Below, in pieces: positions 36,301 through 42,626 of a stretch of DNA of 60,207 bases; the stretch's first letter is position 1; the number at the start of each line of letters is the position of its first letter. A program made the position numbers and the translations under genes. This stretch comes from an uncultured Bifidobacteriaceae bacterium. GTDB lineage: Bacteria > Actinomycetota > Actinomycetes > Actinomycetales > Bifidobacteriaceae. Below the pieces are notes generated by a model that was not told the origin of the DNA, ran no database searches, and saw only the letters and a list, made by a program, of their open reading frames with translations. The stretch spans positions 1-60,207 of the forward strand of contig CAMPNN010000004.1 in the NCBI GenBank assembly GCA_946891915.1, read 5' to 3'.

Positions 36301-36492
36301 CCAGAACCAAAATCTGTTCCTAATACTAAGGCTGATGGTCCTGCAGAGAATGAGAATGCTGCTGCTGCGCCTGAGCTCGCTAAAACTGGTAGTAATGTTG
36401 CGCAATCTGCAATACTTGCTGGCTTGTTAGCGTCTGTTGGTTTAGCTGGATTGGCTGGTAAGTATCGCCGCAAGCACGAAGATAATAAGTAG
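27376..36492 (+). CDS. Giant LPXTG-type cell-wall-anchored surface protein (3,038 residues)
   Basis: A secreted, sortase-anchored protein, probably an adhesin. The N-terminus has a basic region (VHKKVNRKKVS) and a hydrophobic core ending SSAAAQVS, an export signal cleaved near residue 56. Residues about 120-540 are low-complexity, rich in Asn, Lys, Glu, Ala and Thr (AENPIEKPAENP, KQEAKQEAKQ). The rest holds repeated beta modules of the Listeria-Bacteroides (InlB B-repeat) type, each ending in G-Y-x-F-x-G-W (GYTFDGW near 790, NGYDFYGW near 1490, and others), plus MucBP-like and Rib-like stretches. A duplicated helical insert lies near 2700-2775. A Pro/Glu wall-spanning segment leads to LAKTG (about 3001-3005), a hydrophobic helix and the basic tail KYRRKHEDNK. 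ATG 27376 follows GGGAAG. Direct repeats flank the gene and a G9 tract lies upstream. The ligand is unknown. Confidence 0.9.
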   Translation: MNAKRQNNDMHADSSDLQNKDTRKNTVHKKVNRKKVSVASVALASTLAMILPSSAAAQVSLYKQNLSDEEVIREAHNVHKKNHFEVLSPVASDSSKRTASKLVKEAKKVIAHSVGTVTNDVNNDSENDVDDNSENTDGNIVVNTDDNKADDNAENSIINNYAYSNISGYSIDNTENNVVENSADNSADNSAEKFTDKPAENAAEKPAENPIEKPAENPTKKSAEVTGEKLAEKHADTSAEKLASKTYVSPVAKKQEAKQEAKQDTKQEVKKDAKSDLKSETTSQPEIKSHEDAKQHAVEKSEPKAEAKNNTETASNNELNNDSTKESNTSSAHSTDAKPQSDVKQQPDAKTQSEVKQNSKNNAQESVNAQEPAKPKTGTPTDSVHNATTTAAATSDTTTTATAASAATSTTAATTDKDKGTTKAETKAETDVNSAVVSKSSYATTPVETKSPSSSKENASTIPTSETQVSTSKENTAKSKEGASNSEVRSEENAGDSSSSSNNNSQVITPNNSNTTAQNVGEANKQVQTDEKPNNTYNLKILYTLGGAPNKQLVQPYELTIDQKMLDDLGKDNKYEYIPVPKASGYYPETSNAKNYKYYVKDSHGNYVEDEGISGQDAQRYLQLNKQLIKDYCTKKDDKTGMSVGEIVIDYTPHIAKYYVRHLLQSKDNPENFDTDYDKVGKVITIKETDDSGNVVSKKIHVTEHTGTVGYNVYPQALDIPGYEPEHNLVSSPLSDKADDKDNKLVLNLRYYRKTYEVTYDTDGGTDITAQRVYYGIKIPKVNNPTKRGYTFDGWQVVDAQGNPAEKQPNIDDVTGGGAHTLADQASFPMPNGDVHFKARWKANETTSYRVNVWVQKADLVDEAHPESLKNYDFVTTVVRNNVKTGSDVALNKMKDSGEIADANASSSSANNAVENPYLGLTAAELQGANGGSGNDGIIKKFNWMSDDPVTSLSGYNVNNPYDPQNAGKDLFTRYFHVNRKLSQSLNKSTKVDPNDLNNTLNLVYDRSMYEIIFAAPKETNKIYERHGDTRGEKEEFSNLGVYRIDKKTGKKVMYCYPGNKSDCAEEFNGKDKDDEGNEIIHEAYRAKVRYGQSLAGIMPAVSELKFSKKRFGSFGWIIAPNRNAIFKDDQDYRDTPPYRFTRKEFASSEFTVNKAFKVESELSGNSEIGGDPSNPTLADNQRVLYHQQTSAEEWPEDTDYEGQAASAPIQVAIHLETVDSANSKDANKHVAELSDLSYYKDDIRGYDEYNPPMIAGFTAVKDDFKPIGKHMHLTQYSEKGFEDKIKEEWNNYKTIHPNENISLEDFKNKVHIYYRDYMPYDVNKKYKQATNYFLNLTYARNKYNVEFYNPGDLNPIASENLAYETNLSNRNYDGDVKSSEGTDVLFPNTYTFTLGGKQYTISRPSTVPNDYIFVGWARDAAGTNLIKGSDTTMPVNGIKLYSVWRKGEAKHTVTIDYNMTGTNGQNIQETSQFNHKAKLSESSINVPTRNGYDFYGWQIVKKGKSSVTPGPYAFGNGIVEDITLKAVWIKDTRYSATVNHVFLKPGYTIDQYKNANDTEKQAMVERSVTQKANGLREHLRYSAEASYRDAQHFPDQNYQSFEISKNSDKNTATFVYQAYNTRKYTIKYIDQNGKTLLPDKTVSSVNQKYDVAFYTPIAGFKPSELQQNVLYKTGDDGKQSEIPVYTFTYNDVRVLKRDDDKQSTPTSYTRYVFKVADGEQNMGSIADYNGHTAGKDGLVYDVIGGTKAYQMPLPQDPIAKKGYEFAGWTSKVYITKADGNTQETVGVDRLPILSESQSNPKVVYTANFRLIAPKSAQEIIVAPGTTSLTDVTRNRLISDLVQNSNEFPDGSEFSYADGEKFDSTPGLHKIKVQVKMGNQTKTTDVFYRVLPNIVYGNEWEKFKNSDYAKTQASSYVPLKFTTFDDQGEIVGKEDTVKDGDGTGLNAKQALTVYVYKGKKVKIALPKAFGKDHNDQKYNYVFKGWKSTDGSLVNFTDGMVFDLATDKPYAEMTLNNSTTYQAVYKKIDYVSGKSDSGEIPKDSVVAIFKPAPGRLWSDGTSGPKVFYVKKNSNVNDIKINYDGSEKSILSILSGMLTGATGWSQSNMNPIDKNNVKDKVEYSEEVKNWIMGGHAFQEFVANQTPLAKPKGLDHALLAVQGVDKSLPKLEEYIENYTSELKKDPNISDIKVEYASKAPNINNAATYTVPLKVTIKYKDVRDPQPYDVVGVLQVLPKLVPQNDNLLSGGTQGGGQGTTKPNDVVQKITNTNDTNSPYAKVTFEDAPKETVGTAHVEPGSITGNNVFYVVKDSNGVTAPQAVGNDYDDNGYHYVFKGWKVIEGTVNGSNTVNALRVAENRVVPTMTLLASTSETPTTVAPSVESSKIYTPEEVAKLSFKSPEVTLQAVYERIQNVIQASNKNKIPANYVPYVFMPAFGRKWNDGSYKPQVFYFKSDAGNFKDSVVETDKKLGSQLKGFSKWEVYDAGNSPVLESDKYANKQIRVFVANQIADMPVNVSQFVRSVGDEVPAPKELVSDVDPKHLVIAGMHGAGVVYSSGNEAVKIAKPGITTVRVRIEKESDATGETKVIYEDVPIQVLPNVISERDLPSVDSQAGKFILENYTRVTYVAGGGGTMQSPMHTYWVRKGRMSEINNYIPDVRANAGYVFKDWNTVSNSLVIEPEDSHGKATAGQREVLAEIAELCGKNYLAHIIRGSKKSTLAALKNLLLKTVPSKNVLQYIASREKIAQIAEASGKSFVTNIIRSSKKSSIAALNNLLVEAGCDDARMVLPNVETDTIIVANFEKMAPVEFKFSGKAVEGVPATFTLANLTRGVLNDDGTPNANATVSVDNKPFTVNALSSDSLKQLGISHSCEGTTCTISGTPKIVDGKKVVELTFTSVDKYGREARVTVDIEVLPENKPTPTPSPSPVPTPTPEPTPEPEPEPQPEPQPQPEPEPEAPESYAFVPNNASYTTPKHKAPEPKSVPNTKADGPAENENAAAAPELAKTGSNVAQSAILAGLLASVGLAGLAGKYRRKHEDNK

Positions 36493-36496
36493 CGTT

Positions 36497-36655
36497 TTTG
36501 CGACGACCTGCTTTCGCGCTTTTGACGCTGATGTGAAACATTTGCCGGAGTTTTTTCTCCGGCTTTTGTTTTCGTTTTGGTCTTATTTGACCACATTTGC
36601 GGGAAAATTCCCGGCGTTTGTAGTTACATCAGCTGTTTTTTGGAACATTTGCGGG
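36497..36655 (+). repeat. Reduced hairpin element plus 53-bp units
   Basis: Begins GCGACGACCTGCTTTCGCGC like the multi-hairpin copies, but then jumps to TTTTGACGCTGATG, as if the hairpins had been lost. AACATTTGCCGG-type units follow, with GGGAAAATTCCCG at 36602-36614. An inverted repeat CCGGAGTTTTTTCTCCGG (36545-36562) with T-rich flanks could end the surface-protein transcript. Confidence 0.6.
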
Positions 36656-36881
36656 AGATTGTTTCGACGGTTTCTTTACGTGGCTGTAAAGGAATAATCA
36701 CTTTTCGGCGAGATTTCGTTATTTTCTTTACAACGCTGTAAAGGAATAATCACTTTTCGGCTTAATTTCGATTTTTTCTTTACGTGACTGTAAAACAAAT
36801 GTCAATATTTCGTCAGATTTCGACAATTTCTATACACGAACGTAAAGAAACTGTCGTGCAAAGCACTAGTGCAAAGCTTCT
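36656..36881. repeat. 52-bp palindrome array, right of the giant surface gene
   Basis: Direct copy of the array at 26636-26876. The stretch 36734-36866 is identical to 26729-26861 over 133 bp. CTTTAC-type cores fall 52 bp apart, and the last reads CTATACACGAACGTAAAG. Confidence 0.85.
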
Positions 36882-36987
36882 GTGGCTGGAAGATTGCTGT
36901 AGTGCGACCTTCGCGCAGAAACCGTTCTGCGTTAGGGCCTTTTGTTTGCTGTTTTAAGACCCTCATGCAGTTGGCGTTATGCGTGGG

Positions 36988-37013
36988 TGTCTCATTTCGC
37001 TTGGTTTGAGACA
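36988..37013. promoter_or_regulatory. Inverted repeat upstream of the division cluster
   Basis: TGTCTCA (36988-36994) and TGAGACA (37007-37013) are perfect inverted repeats with a 12-base gap. It could be a repressor site or an mRNA hairpin. Apart from this and the MraZ boxes, the 36882-37181 gap holds no gene that I can support. Confidence 0.4.
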
Positions 37014-37099
37014 TTGGCGCAGTACGGTTTCGGCGCGAGTGTATCATTTTTATCTCCGGTGGTGTTTTTTGGAAAAAAATAGAATTTTTTGTAAAAAAG

Positions 37100-37134
37100 T
37101 GGGGATTTTTGGGGAGTGATGGGGTAAAATGGTG
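37100..37134 (+). promoter_or_regulatory. MraZ operator: three TGGGG boxes plus a fourth, 10-bp spacing
   Basis: TGGGG starts at 37100, 37110 and 37120, and TGGTG at 37130, each separated by five bases. MraZ proteins bind exactly such TGGGN repeats with 10-bp period in front of their own operon. TAAAAT (37125-37130) overlaps the third and fourth boxes and may be the -10. Confidence 0.85.
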
Positions 37135-37181
37135 ACGAACGTGCAAATGGCATAGTGCATGTTGAGTTAAGGAGGTGGAAT

Positions 37182-37979
37182 ATGGCGCGTCGTGCTACCA
37201 ATAAGCAACCGCATAATAAAGCCGATTCTTCCTCTATGCATCCTTCAAATCAGGCTCAGCCGACTGCAGAATCGAATTTCCAGCAAACGCAGATGCCACT
37301 GCAAATGCCGGTTTCGCAACTTATGCAACAGCCGTACTATCAGCCTGTGCCGCCTATTCAGTCAAATAAGAATTATTCTGGGATGCCTCAAACTGCTATG
37401 CCAGTAGTGCAGCAGCAAATGCAGGCGCCGCCCTTCACCTCCACTCCATACGGCGCTAATTCTGCTGCTCAAGCTGCAACTATGCCAGTTGCACCGTTTT
37501 CATACCAACCATCCCAACCATCCCAACCATCTCAAATACTTACGCCTATTTTGCTCGGCACGTATACGCCAAAAATTGACGACAAAGGTCGCGTGGCGCT
37601 TCCTGCAAAATTCCGCGCTCAGCTGGGCGATGGTTTTGTTATGGCTAGAGGCCAGGAGCGTTGCGTTTACGTGCTTCCTATGGCTGAGTTCCAGCGCATG
37701 GCCACTCAGATTCAGCACACGTCAATGGGCAATAAGTCCGCTCGCGATTATTTGCGAGTCTTTCTTTCGGGTGCTGTTGACGAGCAGCCGGATAAGCAGG
37801 GCCGCATTGTTGTGCCGCAAATGCTGAGGGATTATGCCGGTTTGGGTAATGAGATAGTTGTTATTGGCGTTGGTACCCGCGCGGAAATTTGGAATAAGTC
37901 CGCTTGGGAAGCGTACCTTTCTGATCGCGAGCAAGGATATGCTGATATTGCCGATGATGTGCTGCCGGCGGTGATGTGA
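37182..37979 (+). CDS. mraZ: MraZ, transcriptional regulator of the division and cell-wall cluster
   Basis: A ring-forming DNA-binding protein that controls the cluster it heads. Two SpoVT/AbrB-like halves are seen at about residues 120-265: LGTYTPKIDDKGRVALPAKFRAQLGD and FLSGAVDEQPDKQGRIVVPQMLRDYAGL, each with the DxxGRxxxP signature. The N-terminal 115 residues are unusual: disordered, rich in Gln, Pro and Met (SQLMQQPYYQPVPPI), ending in a 9-bp in-frame repeat coding PSQPSQPSQ. MraZ is normally about 145 residues; here it is 265. ATG 37182 follows AAGGAGG; GTG 37155 upstream is less likely. The TGGGG boxes upstream are its probable operator. Its stop overlaps the rsmH start by one base. 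Confidence 0.93.
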   Translation: MARRATNKQPHNKADSSSMHPSNQAQPTAESNFQQTQMPLQMPVSQLMQQPYYQPVPPIQSNKNYSGMPQTAMPVVQQQMQAPPFTSTPYGANSAAQAATMPVAPFSYQPSQPSQPSQILTPILLGTYTPKIDDKGRVALPAKFRAQLGDGFVMARGQERCVYVLPMAEFQRMATQIQHTSMGNKSARDYLRVFLSGAVDEQPDKQGRIVVPQMLRDYAGLGNEIVVIGVGTRAEIWNKSAWEAYLSDREQGYADIADDVLPAVM

Positions 37980-39013
37980 TGACAGATATTACAGCTATTC
38001 ACGCCCCGGTTTTATTGCAAGATTGCGTTGATTTGGTAGCCCCTGCTTTGCAGCATAAGGGTGCAATAGTAGTAGATTGCACTCTTGGTCTTGCTGGTCA
38101 CGCAACTGCTTTTCTTAAAGCCGCGCCTTACGCGACGCTTGTTGGCATTGATCGCGACACTGAAGCGCTTGCTTTAGCTACAGAGCGCATGCGCAATGAA
38201 GGACTTGATAATCGTTTTATTCCAGCTCACGCAGCTTTCGACGAGATTGATGAAGTATTGCGTGAGCACAATATTGACAGCATTGACGCTGCTTTTATGG
38301 ATTTGGGACTTTCTAGTTTGCAGATTGATGAAGCGGATCGCGGTTTTTCCTATTCGCACGACACTGCTTTAGATATGCGCATGGATACTACGCAATCTGT
38401 TACTGCTGCAACGATTTTAGCTACTTATGACGTTCATGAATTAACTAAGATTTTCCGAGAATATGGCGAGGAGCGTTTTTCTGCTCCTATTGCTCGTCGT
38501 ATTGTTGAAATTCGTGATACTCAGCCTATTGCCACTTCCGGCCAGTTGGTGAGTTTAGTTGATTCTGTTATTCCGAAGGCTCATCGCGCAACAGGTAATC
38601 CTGCGAAACGAGTGTTCCAAGCTTTGAGAATTGAAGTTAATGGTGAGTTGGATAAGCTTAGTCGCACTCTTCCAAAAATTGTTTTGAATCTTCGCGAGCA
38701 TGGTCGCTTGGTTGTGGAATCTTATCATTCTTTGGAAGATACTACGGTTAAGCGTTTTATGAATCAGGGCTTAACCGTTGATGTTCCTGCAAATATGCCT
38801 GTTATTCCAGATGATGCTCAGCCTTTCTTTAAGCCGCTTACTCGCGGTGCGATGAAAGCTTCTAAAGAAGAAATTGCGCATAATACTCGTTCTTCATCGG
38901 TTCGTTTGAGGGCTGTTGAATTGTGCCGTCCTGTTCCTAAGCGCTGGTTGCCAAGGCTGCAAGATGAGGCTTACGGTTTCGTGAATAGTAAAGGAGGGCG
39001 TTTACATGGCTAA
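37979..39013 (+). CDS. rsmH: 16S rRNA (cytosine(1402)-N4)-methyltransferase
   Basis: Methylates N4 of C1402 in 16S rRNA with SAM. About 344 residues. The SAM-binding stretch VVDCTLGLAGHATAFL (about 30-45) and VGIDRDTEALALA (about 56-68) are typical, as are the family motifs DAAFMDLGLSSLQIDEADRGFSY (about 103-125) and NPAKRVFQALRIEVNGEL (about 206-223). The C-terminal VVESYHSLEDTTVKRF is also conserved. The start is ATG 37979 in the TGATG overlap with mraZ; a GTG one codon earlier is equally possible. The end overlaps ftsL by eight bases. The mraZ-rsmH-ftsL-ftsI order is conserved across bacteria. Confidence 0.96.
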   Translation: MTDITAIHAPVLLQDCVDLVAPALQHKGAIVVDCTLGLAGHATAFLKAAPYATLVGIDRDTEALALATERMRNEGLDNRFIPAHAAFDEIDEVLREHNIDSIDAAFMDLGLSSLQIDEADRGFSYSHDTALDMRMDTTQSVTAATILATYDVHELTKIFREYGEERFSAPIARRIVEIRDTQPIATSGQLVSLVDSVIPKAHRATGNPAKRVFQALRIEVNGELDKLSRTLPKIVLNLREHGRLVVESYHSLEDTTVKRFMNQGLTVDVPANMPVIPDDAQPFFKPLTRGAMKASKEEIAHNTRSSSVRLRAVELCRPVPKRWLPRLQDEAYGFVNSKGGRLHG

Positions 39014-39605
39014 TGGTAAAAATCGCGTGTTGCGCTCTACTTCTTCCTCGTATGCTCCTGCTGGTCGCGCAAAGGATACGTCTGCTCGTAAAGAGTATGT
39101 TCGTGCTAAATCTTCCGCTGCTCTTTCTGCAAATCAGAATGGTTCTTCCACTGTTTTTGACAGATTCCACAAGGTTATGGCGTGGAGTAATACGCGCAAA
39201 GTGCCTCTTATAAATTTCTTGATTATTGTGGTTTTTTTGGTGTTTATGTTGTCGACTTCGCTTATGCTTCGTACGCAAATGGCTGAGCTTTCGTTTGAAC
39301 AAGCGGCTACGCAGTCGCGAATTTCGCGTTTGCATCAGGATGTGGAAACTAGGCAGGCGCAGCTAGATACTTTGGAGGCTGAGCTTCCTGCAAAAGCTCA
39401 GCAAATGGGAATGGTTCCTCAGCAGGGTTCTATTGCAATTGATTTGAGTGATTATGCTGCAAAACGACAGCATCACAATAAAAATCAAAATCAACAAAAT
39501 AAACAGAATCAGCAACAGAATCAACAACAAAATCAAAATCAACAGCAACAGCAACAAAATCAACAAAATCAAAATCAACAACAAGCGAAACAGGAGAAAC
39601 ATTGA
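39006..39605 (+). CDS. ftsL: FtsL-like division protein with a Gln/Asn-rich tail
   Basis: A bitopic septal protein identified mainly by position between rsmH and ftsI. Residues 1-60 are a basic cytoplasmic segment; one transmembrane helix lies at about 67-85 (INFLIIVVFLVFMLSTSL); a periplasmic leucine-zipper-like coiled coil follows (about 88-130). That is the FtsL/DivIC layout. The final 45 residues are almost only Gln and Asn (QQNQQQNQNQQQQQQ), encoded by CAA and AAT repeats. FtsL is normally about 90-120 residues; this is 199 because of the tail and the long N-terminus. The gene overlaps both neighbours. The tail is made of short repeat units and may vary in length between strains. Confidence 0.82.
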   Translation: MANGKNRVLRSTSSSYAPAGRAKDTSARKEYVRAKSSAALSANQNGSSTVFDRFHKVMAWSNTRKVPLINFLIIVVFLVFMLSTSLMLRTQMAELSFEQAATQSRISRLHQDVETRQAQLDTLEAELPAKAQQMGMVPQQGSIAIDLSDYAAKRQHHNKNQNQQNKQNQQQNQQQNQNQQQQQQNQQNQNQQQAKQEKH

Positions 39606-41446
39606 TGCGCAACTTATTAAAACAACGTTTCGCCCCTAAGCAAGTATTTGCTCGCAAATGCGCTATTATCGCCACGGTTTTTGCAATCATTGGCACTGGC
39701 GCAATATTAAGACTTAGCTTTATTCAGCTTGTTGACGCTCGTTCTACGGCACAAGCAGCACAGGAGGAGCGCAGTCGAGTTCGTCCAATTCTTGCGCGTC
39801 GTGGACGAATTTTGGATGCTAATGGTGCTGTTTTAGCTCAAAGTGTTGAAAGATTTAATATTATTGGAGACCCTCTTAATGCGCAGGCGTTTAAGCCGAC
39901 TCCATGCACGAAGCAGACTGAAAATAATTGCCATTCACTTAACGGAAAGCCGGTAGAAGGCGTTGGTGCTGTGGCTGTTGCTCGTTTGCTTGCACCAATT
40001 TTGCACATGAATGCTGTAGAAATTGGCGGCAAATTGGCTGGAGTTGGGCGATACGTGCTTTTGAAGCGTAATGTAACTCCTGCACAAAAGCGCGCAATAG
40101 ATAAACTTAATCTTTCCGGTTGCATTTATGCAGAAAATAGCAGCGAGCGCGTTTATTCGAGCGGCCCAATTCTTGGATCTGTGCTTGGCGCTGTAACTAG
40201 CGCGGACGAATCCAACAATAAGAATCTTAAGAACAGAAAAGGCGAGGTTGGTATTTCTGGTCTTGAGCTTACTAACGATTCAACTTTAACTGGCGTAGAC
40301 GGGTATCAGAGCTATCAGGGAAATAATGCAGGTAACGAAAAAATCCCTGGAACTGTGACCAAAACTAAGCCTGCTGTAAACGGAAGCGATATAAAGCTTA
40401 CTATTGACAGCGATGTTGACTGGTATGTGAAGAAAGTGCTGCTCGATGGCAAGCGTCAGTACCATGCAGCGTGGGGTGTTGCGGTAGTCCAGGACGTTCG
40501 CACTGGTGAGATTCTCGCTTTGGAGGATACTGACGAGATTAAAGCTGGCACAATGGATGCGAAGGTTAAGTTGTCTCGCGCTGTAAGCCAAACGTTTGAG
40601 CCTGGTTCTATTGGTAAGGCTTTTGCAATGTCTGGCATGCTTCAAACTGGCGCGCACAAGCTTACTGATCAATTCGTAGTGCCTAATGACATTAATAAGA
40701 ACGGCCAGGTTTATCACGATGCCGTTAATCACGGTGCTGAGCGTTGGACTTTGGCTGGTATTCTTGCAGAATCTTCTAACGTTGGCATGGTTATGGCTGG
40801 CGAAAATTATCCGTTGGATAAGCGTTATGAGTATCTTGCTAAGTTTGGTCTTGGACAGTATTCCGGATTGAATTTGCAGGGTGAATCTCGCGGCTTACTG
40901 CCTAGCGTTCAGGCTTGGGATGGCCGTAAGAAGGATACTGTGCTGTTTGGTCAGGGTTATGCTGTGAATGCTTTGCAACTTACTAACGCTATGGCAACTA
41001 TTGCTAATAAAGGCGTTAAGTTGCGTCAAACTTTAGTTAAGTCTGTTATTGACGCAAACGGTCATGTGACGAAGCCAACTCGTCCGGAAGCAACTAGAGT
41101 TTTGGATGAAAATGTTGCTGCAGATATGATGAATGCTTTGGAAAATTCTGGTGAGCATTATCATCGTTTTGCTGGCGTTGATGGATATAGGGTTGCTGCA
41201 AAGAGTGGTACTGCTGAGGTTGCTGGTGATGATGGAAGACTTAGTTCTACGATTAGCGACTGGTCTGGCGCAATTCCGGCAGATAATCCTCGTTTTGTTA
41301 TTACAGTTGTTTTGCGAGATCCGCAAGGTATGTACGGTGGTATGACTGCAGGACCATTGTTCAAAACAATTGGCGAGTTCCTTATGCAAAAGTTTGATGT
41401 TCCAGCTTCTACTCCACGCACGAACCCTGTTGCTGTAAATTGGTAG
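39605..41446 (+). CDS. ftsI: Septal peptidoglycan transpeptidase FtsI (PBP3 type)
   Basis: Cross-links septal peptidoglycan at division. About 613 residues. A single transmembrane anchor lies at roughly 17-38 (IIATVFAIIGTGAILRLSF). The pedestal domain starts with RRGRILDANGAVLAQSV (about 60-76). The transpeptidase domain has the full penicillin-binding signature: active-site Ser in FEPGSIGK (S335), SSN (about 396) and KSGT (about 536). PASTA repeats are absent. The start is ATG 39605, sharing its A with the ftsL stop (TGATG). It ends 44 bp before the next gene. It is expected to work with FtsW, encoded downstream, as a septal synthase pair. Confidence 0.96.
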   Translation: MRNLLKQRFAPKQVFARKCAIIATVFAIIGTGAILRLSFIQLVDARSTAQAAQEERSRVRPILARRGRILDANGAVLAQSVERFNIIGDPLNAQAFKPTPCTKQTENNCHSLNGKPVEGVGAVAVARLLAPILHMNAVEIGGKLAGVGRYVLLKRNVTPAQKRAIDKLNLSGCIYAENSSERVYSSGPILGSVLGAVTSADESNNKNLKNRKGEVGISGLELTNDSTLTGVDGYQSYQGNNAGNEKIPGTVTKTKPAVNGSDIKLTIDSDVDWYVKKVLLDGKRQYHAAWGVAVVQDVRTGEILALEDTDEIKAGTMDAKVKLSRAVSQTFEPGSIGKAFAMSGMLQTGAHKLTDQFVVPNDINKNGQVYHDAVNHGAERWTLAGILAESSNVGMVMAGENYPLDKRYEYLAKFGLGQYSGLNLQGESRGLLPSVQAWDGRKKDTVLFGQGYAVNALQLTNAMATIANKGVKLRQTLVKSVIDANGHVTKPTRPEATRVLDENVAADMMNALENSGEHYHRFAGVDGYRVAAKSGTAEVAGDDGRLSSTISDWSGAIPADNPRFVITVVLRDPQGMYGGMTAGPLFKTIGEFLMQKFDVPASTPRTNPVAVNW

Positions 41447-41489
41447 TGTTACGCATTAGTATTGTGTTGTATACGAAGTAGGGTGAGCG

Positions 41490-42626
41490 ATGAATGCGGT
41501 TGATGAATATTCAAGAGTAAGAGTGACGTTAGGTTTTGCTGCAAAAAACTACGGTTTTGAGGTAGTTCCTTCTTTTGCTGCAGGTGTTACTATTACTTCT
41601 CTTGCTCATGATGTGCGTCAGGTGCGGCCTGGGTGCTTGTTTGTGCCAATTGGTCGTGTAGATCGTCGCCAACTTGAGGCAGCGCGTGATGCTGGTGCGT
41701 ATGCGGCTTTGGTTCCTCCTGAATTTCGCAACGATGCTTCTTCGTTAGGAATGCCATTGTTAGTGTCTTCGCCTAATCCTGTTGCTTTAGGTAAGCTTGC
41801 TTGCGATATTAACGCAGATCCTTCTTCTTGCGTAGCGACTTTTGCTATTGCTGGCGATGATGATGACGAAATTAACGCTAATGTGTTGCGTTTGGCTGAC
41901 TTTTTGCACATGCTTGGAAATCCAGTAGGTGTGATTAGTAGCCAAGGTTCTACTTCTCTTCAGCGTGAACTTTCTTTGCAGTATCCGTTGAATATTGCGG
42001 ATGTTCAGCATACTTTAGCTGTTTGTGCAGAAGATGGTGCTGCGGCTGTTGTTATGGCGTTGAATTCGGAAACATTTTCTAAAAACGCTTTGCAGTCTGT
42101 GAATATTGATGTTCTTGGCGTGGAAAAAACTGAAGATACTAATAATCCTGAATCTGAACGCACTATGGAATTTGTGCGAACAAATAAAGCTGAATCTGCA
42201 AGTGAATCTGCAAAAGAATCTACCAATAAGCTTGGTAGCAATCCTACAAATCCAGCCAATCCTACAAATCCAGCCAATCCTGCCAATCCTGCCAATCCTG
42301 CAGATATCGCAATCTCTGCAACTGCTGAATCTTCTACAAAACCAGAAACGATGTCAGTTACAGCTGCAGCTTCATTATTTGATTCTTTGCCTGCGCAAAA
42401 TCTGAGTTTTTATTCTCTTCGTCAACGCTACGGTTTTTGCAGCAGAGAGCACTCGTATTGTGTGCTTAGATCAGCTGAATCGGATGAATTAGCGCAATTG
42501 GCCGATCAAATAGGCGGAAAGGACATCAAGCGGCATCTTTCATTGGCGATTGCGATGGTGCTGGCTGCCGGCGTTCGTCGTGGAACTATTAAAAGCGCAT
42601 TGCGAGTTTCTCATGAGTTGCGCTAA
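41490..42626 (+). CDS. MurE-like protein lacking the ATP-binding loop (probable pseudoenzyme)
   Basis: It occupies the slot where murE sits in most dcw clusters and resembles the N-terminal half of MurE ligases: VTITSLAHDVRQVRPGCLFVPIGR (about 29-52) matches the MurE substrate-binding domain, followed by GAYAALVPPE. Where a ligase has GTNGKTTT, this protein has FAIAGDDDDEINA (about 116-128), so the P-loop is gone. The later GVISSQGS, YPLNIADVQHTLAVCAEDGAAAVVMALNSE follows the MurE order, but EVSSH is replaced by ALNSE. Residues about 235-275 are a disordered Asn-Pro-Ala/Thr repeat. The 378 residues compare with about 490 for MurE. It cannot be an active ligase as read; a scaffold or regulatory role is inference. 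ATG 41490 follows AGGGTGAG. Confidence 0.7.
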   Translation: MNAVDEYSRVRVTLGFAAKNYGFEVVPSFAAGVTITSLAHDVRQVRPGCLFVPIGRVDRRQLEAARDAGAYAALVPPEFRNDASSLGMPLLVSSPNPVALGKLACDINADPSSCVATFAIAGDDDDEINANVLRLADFLHMLGNPVGVISSQGSTSLQRELSLQYPLNIADVQHTLAVCAEDGAAAVVMALNSETFSKNALQSVNIDVLGVEKTEDTNNPESERTMEFVRTNKAESASESAKESTNKLGSNPTNPANPTNPANPANPANPADIAISATAESSTKPETMSVTAAASLFDSLPAQNLSFYSLRQRYGFCSREHSYCVLRSAESDELAQLADQIGGKDIKRHLSLAIAMVLAAGVRRGTIKSALRVSHELR

